Below, piece by piece: positions 31,729 to 35,731 of a stretch of DNA of 35,731 bases. The notes under the pieces were generated by a model. The model was not told the DNA's origin, made no database searches, and was given only the letters and a program-made list of their open reading frames with translations. The number at the start of each line of letters is the position of its first letter. Within the stretch, counting starts at the first letter, position 1. The position numbers were made by a program, and so were the translations under genes. The DNA is taken from assembly GCA_003140175.1 (NCBI GenBank), contig PLJD01000094.1:17499-53229 (forward strand). Direction: 5' to 3'. Origin of the DNA: Actinomycetota bacterium. Lineage in GTDB: Bacteria; Actinomycetota; Acidimicrobiia; IMCC26256; PALSA-555.

Positions 31729-31927
31729 TCCCGACGACCAGGGGCTCGCCGATGTCGTCGCGTCGCTGCGCGGAATCGAGGAGCGGCTGCGCGACGCCGC
31801 CTACGAGGCGCTCCGCGCCCGGGTCGAGGGCGACGAGGCCGCCGGCGTGACCGAGCGGCGGTTGCTGCAGGCTCGCCGGGCGGTGGAGCGGGCCATCCGG
31901 GCCCTCGGCGGCGACCCCGACGACTAA
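31721..31927 (+). CDS. Small hypothetical protein, 68 aa
   Basis: 68 aa, acidic at both ends (MPDPDDQG, GGDPDD) and helical in between (DVVASLRGIEERLRDAAYEA and RRLLQARRAVERAIRAL), so probably a helical hairpin. No known family. The GTG start lies inside the last codons of glcE, which suggests coupled translation. Its stop overlaps the LOG gene end by 4 bases in converging orientation. Such a position makes it a possible accessory of the oxidase, but this is only inference. Confidence 0.65.
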   Translation: MPDPDDQGLADVVASLRGIEERLRDAAYEALRARVEGDEAAGVTERRLLQARRAVERAIRALGGDPDD

Positions 31928-32970
31928 CTCGCGGTGGACGGGTTGGCGTTGAGCCGTTCGATGAGTTCGCGCAGGCGGGCCCAGCCGTGACGGTTGAACC
32001 AGAACGCGACGCGCTCAGCGTCCAGGGCGTCGTCGTCGTCGCGTTCGGCGGGGGATGGGTCGACCCGTTCGAGACGTCCCCGCCGCACGATGTCGGCGAA
32101 CTCGTCGGTCAGCGCGGCGAGGGTCTCGTTGTCGGGGGCGTGGTCGAGGCGCAGGACGAGCCGACCGTCGACGAAGCGTTGCGAGCGGTAGTTGCGGAAG
32201 AAGTCAGTCACCTGCGCGACGGCCGTGTCGACGTCATCGGTCACCGACAGGAGCCCAAGGTCGTGGTCGGACACGTAGTGGGGGGCGAGCAGCTCTTCGC
32301 GCACGAAGGCGAGCCACCGCTCCCAATATGTCCCGCCCGGCGTGTCGAGCAGCACGATCGGTCCCGGCTGCGCCTTGCCGGTCTGGACGAGCGTCAGCAG
32401 CTCGAATGCCTCGTCGAGGGTGCCGAAACCCCCCGGGAGGAGCACGAAGGCGTCGGCTTCCTTGACGAAGGTCACCTTGCGGGTGAAGAAGTACCGGAAG
32501 TTGACGAGTTTCGGGTCGTCGGCGACCAGCTGGCTGGTCGCCGCTTCGAACGGCAGCCGGATGCTCACACCGAACGCCCGATCGGAACCGGCTCCCTCGA
32601 TGCCGGCCTCCATGATCCCGGGTCCCGCGCCGGTGATGACCATCCAGTCGCGGGCGGCCACCGCGCGGGCGAGCCGTCGCGCCTGCTGATAGAGCGGGTC
32701 GTCGGGCTGGGTGCGCGCCGAGCCGAAGATCGCCACCTTGCGCTGCGCCCGGTAGGGCTCGAAGACATGGAACGCGTACCGCATCTCCTTGAGGGCCGCG
32801 TTCGCCATCTTCAGATCGCCTCGGTCGGCGTGGTCGCGGGCCAGCCGCACGGCGGTGACGATGAGCTCGAAGATTAGGTCAGCGTCGCGTTCGCCGGCGG
32901 TGCGCTCCACGAGCGCCGCCACCACCTGGTCGAGGGCCGCGTCGCCCGTACGGTAGCGGGGCAGCTTCAC
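31924..32970 (-). CDS. LOG family protein (TIGR00730), long form
   Basis: 348 aa. A Rossmann-fold LOG/lysine-decarboxylase-like domain in the middle: KVAIFGSARTQPDDPLYQQA, then WMVITGAGPGIMEAGIEGA and the signature LLPGGFGTLDEAFELLT. Characterised members hydrolyse AMP or cytokinin nucleotides to the base and ribose 5-phosphate. The protein is longer than the usual 180-220 aa, with about 80 extra N-terminal residues and a C-terminal extension of about 100. The GTG at 32970 overlaps the stop of the kinase gene (GTGA). The kinase would make AMP and LOG could split it. Confidence 0.92.
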   Translation of the reverse strand: MKLPRYRTGDAALDQVVAALVERTAGERDADLIFELIVTAVRLARDHADRGDLKMANAALKEMRYAFHVFEPYRAQRKVAIFGSARTQPDDPLYQQARRLARAVAARDWMVITGAGPGIMEAGIEGAGSDRAFGVSIRLPFEAATSQLVADDPKLVNFRYFFTRKVTFVKEADAFVLLPGGFGTLDEAFELLTLVQTGKAQPGPIVLLDTPGGTYWERWLAFVREELLAPHYVSDHDLGLLSVTDDVDTAVAQVTDFFRNYRSQRFVDGRLVLRLDHAPDNETLAALTDEFADIVRRGRLERVDPSPAERDDDDALDAERVAFWFNRHGWARLRELIERLNANPSTAS

Positions 32971-33977
32971 GACCCGAGCGACGCGGCGAACTCGGCCAGC
33001 GACCGCTCCGGACGCGCACCGAGGTGCGAGATCACTTCCGACGCCGCCACGGCACCGAGCCGACCACACGCGCCCGGCTCCTGCCCATGGGTGAACCCGT
33101 ACAGGAAGCCGGCCGCGTAGAGATCACCGGCGCCGGTCGTGTCGACGACGCCCCCCGGGACCGGGTGCACGGGGATCTCCGCGACGCCCTCGGGGCTGAC
33201 GACGAGTGAGCCGTCGGCGCCGAGGGTGATCGCCGCGACCGGGCAGTGCCGACGCGTCAGGTCGAGGGCGTCGCCGAGGCGCTCCACCTCGTACAGCGCG
33301 CAGAGCTCGCCGTCGTTGCCGAAGAGCAGGTCGACGTCGTGCTCGACGAGGGCGAGGAAGTCCATCCGGTGCCGCTCGACGCAGAAGGTGTCGGAGAGTG
33401 AGAGCGCCACCTGGCGTCCGGCCCGGTGCGCGGCGGCCGCGGCGTGGCGGAACGCCTCCTTGGCGTCGGGCTGGTCGAACAGGTAGCCCTCGAGATAGAT
33501 GACGGCTGCCGCCTCGACCAGCGAGGCCGTCACGTCGTCGACGCGCAGCTCGGCAGCGGCCCCGAGGAATGTGTTCAGGGTCCGCTCGGCGTCCGGGGTG
33601 ACGAGGATCAAGCAGCGGCCGGTGGGCTGCCCCGCGGTGGCGGGGGTGGTGTCGAAGCGCACGCCGGCGGCCCGGATGTCGTGCGCGAAGACGTCGCCCA
33701 GCGTGTCGTCGCGCACCCGGCCGATGAACGCGCTCGCGCCGCCGAGGGATGCTACGCCGACCACCGTGTTGGCCGCCGAACCTCCTGATTGCTCAGTCGC
33801 CGGGCCCATCTCCTCGTAGAGCGAGGTGGCCTGCTGGGCGTCGATCAACGCCATCGAGCCCTTGACGAGCCCGTGCCTGTCGAGGAACTCGTCGGGGGTG
33901 GGGCTCAACACGTCGAGCAGGGCGTTGCCGACGCCGAGGACGTCGAGGGGCTCGACGTCGGTCGGCGACCCGCTCAC
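32967..33977 (-). CDS. PfkB family sugar/nucleoside kinase, adenosine-kinase-like
   Basis: 336 aa, complete ribokinase fold. The N-terminal LDVLGVGNALLDVLSPTPDEF and LVKGSMALIDAQQ are typical of bacterial adenosine-kinase-like PfkB proteins. GGSAANTVVGVASLG binds substrate. The C-terminal ATP/catalytic motif is VVDTTGAGDLYAAGFLYG with the catalytic Asp. FGNDGELCAL is another family segment. Adenosine to AMP is the likely reaction, but related sugars are possible. The GTG at 33977 overlaps the fbiC stop and the stop overlaps the LOG gene, so the three are co-translated. Confidence 0.92.
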   Translation of the reverse strand: MSGSPTDVEPLDVLGVGNALLDVLSPTPDEFLDRHGLVKGSMALIDAQQATSLYEEMGPATEQSGGSAANTVVGVASLGGASAFIGRVRDDTLGDVFAHDIRAAGVRFDTTPATAGQPTGRCLILVTPDAERTLNTFLGAAAELRVDDVTASLVEAAAVIYLEGYLFDQPDAKEAFRHAAAAAHRAGRQVALSLSDTFCVERHRMDFLALVEHDVDLLFGNDGELCALYEVERLGDALDLTRRHCPVAAITLGADGSLVVSPEGVAEIPVHPVPGGVVDTTGAGDLYAAGFLYGFTHGQEPGACGRLGAVAASEVISHLGARPERSLAEFAASLGS

Positions 33978-35731
33978 GGCGCGCTGCGTGCGCTGAGCGC
34001 CACGGGGACAGCTCCCACCGGCACCGGGCGCAGGAGCCGTCCGACGGTCTGGGTGCGCCCGTAGAGGGTGGTGCGCTGCTCGAGGGGACGCCCGAGCGGC
34101 GCCACGATCGTCGCAAAGCCCTCGTCGTCGAGCTCCTGACCGTGGGCTGCGCCCGCAGCGCGCGAGATGTTCTCGTCCATGAGGGTGCCGCCGAGGTCGT
34201 TGCAGCCCGCGGTGAGCAGCTGGCGGGCGCCGCGGATGCCGACCTTGACCCACGACGCCTGGATGTTGTCGATCGAGCCCCGGTAGGCGATGCGGCCGAC
34301 CGCGTGGACGAGCAGCACCTCGCGAAACGTCGGGCCTTGCCGGGCGCGGCCTTGGAGGTAGAGGGGAGCGGCCATGTGCACGAACGGCAGCGGGACGAAC
34401 TCGGTGAAGCCGCCGGTCTCGGCTTGGAGCGCTCGGGTGCGCACGAGGTGGCGGGCGATGTGGACCGGGTGCTCGACGTGCCCGAACATGATGGTGACGT
34501 TCGAACGCAGCCCGACGTTGTGCGCGCTGCGGTGCGCGTCGAGCCATTCGTCGGTGTTGACCTTGTCGGGGCAGATGATGGCGCGCACCTCGTCGTCGAG
34601 GATCTCGGCTGCGGTGCCGGGCAGCGTCGAGAGGCCGGCGGCCTTGAGGGTGGCGAGGTAGTCGGGCAATGGGACGTCGAGGCGTCGAGCGCCTTCGGTG
34701 ACCTCGAGAGCCGTGAACGCGTGGAGGTGGAGGTCTGGTGCGACCTCCTTCACGGCTCGGGTGACGTCGAGGTAGTAGTCGCCGTCGAAGTCGGGGTGGA
34801 TGCCCCCTTGGAGGCAGACCTCGGTGGCGCCGTGGTCGACGGCCTCGAGGACCCGGCGTTGGATCTCGTCCCGGTCGAGGAGGTAGGGGTCGCCGCGCAG
34901 GTTCAGGGAGAGGGGGCCTTTCGAGAAGGCGCAGAACCGGCAGCGGAACGTGCAGATGTTCGTGTAGTTGATGTTGCGGTTCCGTACGAAGGTGACGACC
35001 TCCCCGACCGTGTCGCGCCGGAGCTGGTCGGCGACCTCGGCCACGAGCCGCACGTCGGGGCCGCGGGCCTCGAGGAGCGTGGCGAGCTCATCGACATCGG
35101 CGGTCTGGCCGGCGAGAATCCCGTCGAGCACCTCGCGCACCGCGCCACCCGGCCACGGGGTCGGGACCGGCCGGGCGAGCACGTCGGGAGGGGGCGCGTC
35201 GCCGCCCGACGCCCAGGTGTCGTCGCGCGCGAGTCCCTCCGCGTCGGAGGCGTGCAGGACCGCCGGGCGGACCCGCTCGTCGAGCCACGTCTCAGGGTCG
35301 AGGGTGTACTCGGGGTACACCGTGAGTCGGGGGGCGAGCGTCTTGCCCGCCGCTTCCGTCGCGGCGCGCAGCCGCTCGAGCGCCGGCCAGGGCCGCTCGG
35401 GGTTCACGTGATCGGGTGTCACGGGCGACACGCCGCCCCAGTCGTCGATCCCGGCCGCGATGATGGGGTCCAGGTCGTCGCTCAGGTTCGGCGGCGCCTG
35501 GAGATGCACCGAGGCCGGCAGGACGAGCCGAGCGGTCGCGATGGTGCGCAGGTAGTCGTCCCGATCGCACGATGGGTGGTCGTGCATCCCGGTCCCCGCC
35601 TTGGCGAGGAAGTTCTGGACGATGACCTCTTGGACGTGACCGTGGCGGGCGTGCGCGTCGCGGATGGCGAGCAGGGCGTCGACGCGTTCCTCGAAGGTCT
35701 CGCCGATCCCGACCAGGATCCCGGTGGTGAA
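33974..35731 (-). CDS. fbiC: FbiC, 7,8-didemethyl-8-hydroxy-5-deazariboflavin (FO) synthase, 5' end missing
   Basis: The frame stays open to the right edge, so the N-terminal part is outside the window; about 585 residues are present. It makes FO, the chromophore of coenzyme F420, from a flavin precursor and tyrosine with two radical-SAM domains. The visible part begins inside the CofG domain (TTGILVGIGETFEERVDALL, then VQEVIVQNFLAKAGTGM). The complete CofH domain follows, with the radical-SAM motif CTFRCRFCAFSKGP and the segments EVCLQGGIHPDFDGDYY and SNVTIMFGHVEHP. The fused CofG-CofH form is the actinobacterial type. It heads the operon fbiC - kinase - LOG and overlaps the kinase start by 4 bases. 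Confidence 0.95.
   Translation of the reverse strand, partial: FTTGILVGIGETFEERVDALLAIRDAHARHGHVQEVIVQNFLAKAGTGMHDHPSCDRDDYLRTIATARLVLPASVHLQAPPNLSDDLDPIIAAGIDDWGGVSPVTPDHVNPERPWPALERLRAATEAAGKTLAPRLTVYPEYTLDPETWLDERVRPAVLHASDAEGLARDDTWASGGDAPPPDVLARPVPTPWPGGAVREVLDGILAGQTADVDELATLLEARGPDVRLVAEVADQLRRDTVGEVVTFVRNRNINYTNICTFRCRFCAFSKGPLSLNLRGDPYLLDRDEIQRRVLEAVDHGATEVCLQGGIHPDFDGDYYLDVTRAVKEVAPDLHLHAFTALEVTEGARRLDVPLPDYLATLKAAGLSTLPGTAAEILDDEVRAIICPDKVNTDEWLDAHRSAHNVGLRSNVTIMFGHVEHPVHIARHLVRTRALQAETGGFTEFVPLPFVHMAAPLYLQGRARQGPTFREVLLVHAVGRIAYRGSIDNIQASWVKVGIRGARQLLTAGCNDLGGTLMDENISRAAGAAHGQELDDEGFATIVAPLGRPLEQRTTLYGRTQTVGRLLRPVPVGAVPVALSARSAP

Overview
The window is 35.7 kb of very GC-rich, densely packed bacterial DNA with about 40 protein genes. 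I found no rRNA, tRNA, CRISPR array or insertion sequence. An actinobacterium, probably of the Acidimicrobiia type, fits best. The evidence is a coenzyme F420 gene (fbiC), a split lycopene cyclase (CrtYc/CrtYd), an actinobacterial-style heme A synthase, many GTG starts, repeated 4-bp stop/start overlaps, and many start codons only 6-12 bases behind a TANNNT-like -10 element, which suggests leaderless mRNAs. This placement is inference; there is no rRNA to test it.

Layout. 1-2.3 kb: the end of an amidohydrolase, an HD-domain protein resembling iron-dependent HD oxygenases, and two peroxiredoxin-type genes facing each other. The first of these has an in-frame TGA exactly where the catalytic cysteine belongs, with a SECIS-like hairpin behind it, so it is a candidate selenoprotein. 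2.4-9.6 kb: a small hypothetical gene, a penicillin-acylase family hydrolase, a hypothetical gene paired with an alpha/beta hydrolase, heme A synthase (ctaA) and a lipase-maturation-factor-like membrane protein. 9.6-13.4 kb: a leftward series with a CrtO/phytoene-dehydrogenase-like flavoprotein, a DUF1684 protein, a lipoprotein, an RDD membrane protein and a nonapeptide-repeat protein. 13.7-17.3 kb: a 5'-3' exonuclease, an SDR dehydrogenase, a structured noncoding gap, rmuC and fxsA.

17.3-20 kb: a small zinc-ribbon protein, an unknown protein coupled to an acyl-CoA dehydrogenase, and an SCP2-like protein. 20.0-24.5 kb: a complete carotenoid locus in two converging operons. idsA/crtE-crtI-crtB makes lycopene from isoprenyl diphosphates; crtYc-crtYd-crtZ cyclises it and hydroxylates the rings, so a zeaxanthin-type product is expected. 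24.8-28.0 kb: a two-gene ABC exporter, a membrane-anchored TlpA-like thioredoxin and heme O synthase (ctaB), the partner step of ctaA. 28.0-31.9 kb: an isolated GroES-like co-chaperonin, a cysteine-rich metal-binding-type protein, and glcD-glcE without glcF. glcD seems to start at a non-canonical ATC. 31.9-35.7 kb: a tightly coupled operon fbiC - adenosine-kinase-like - LOG family, running off the right edge.

The strongest candidates for something new are the Sec-type peroxiredoxin-like gene, the ATC start of glcD, the overlapping hairpins at 15381-15436, and the HD oxygenase-like protein with altered active-site residues.
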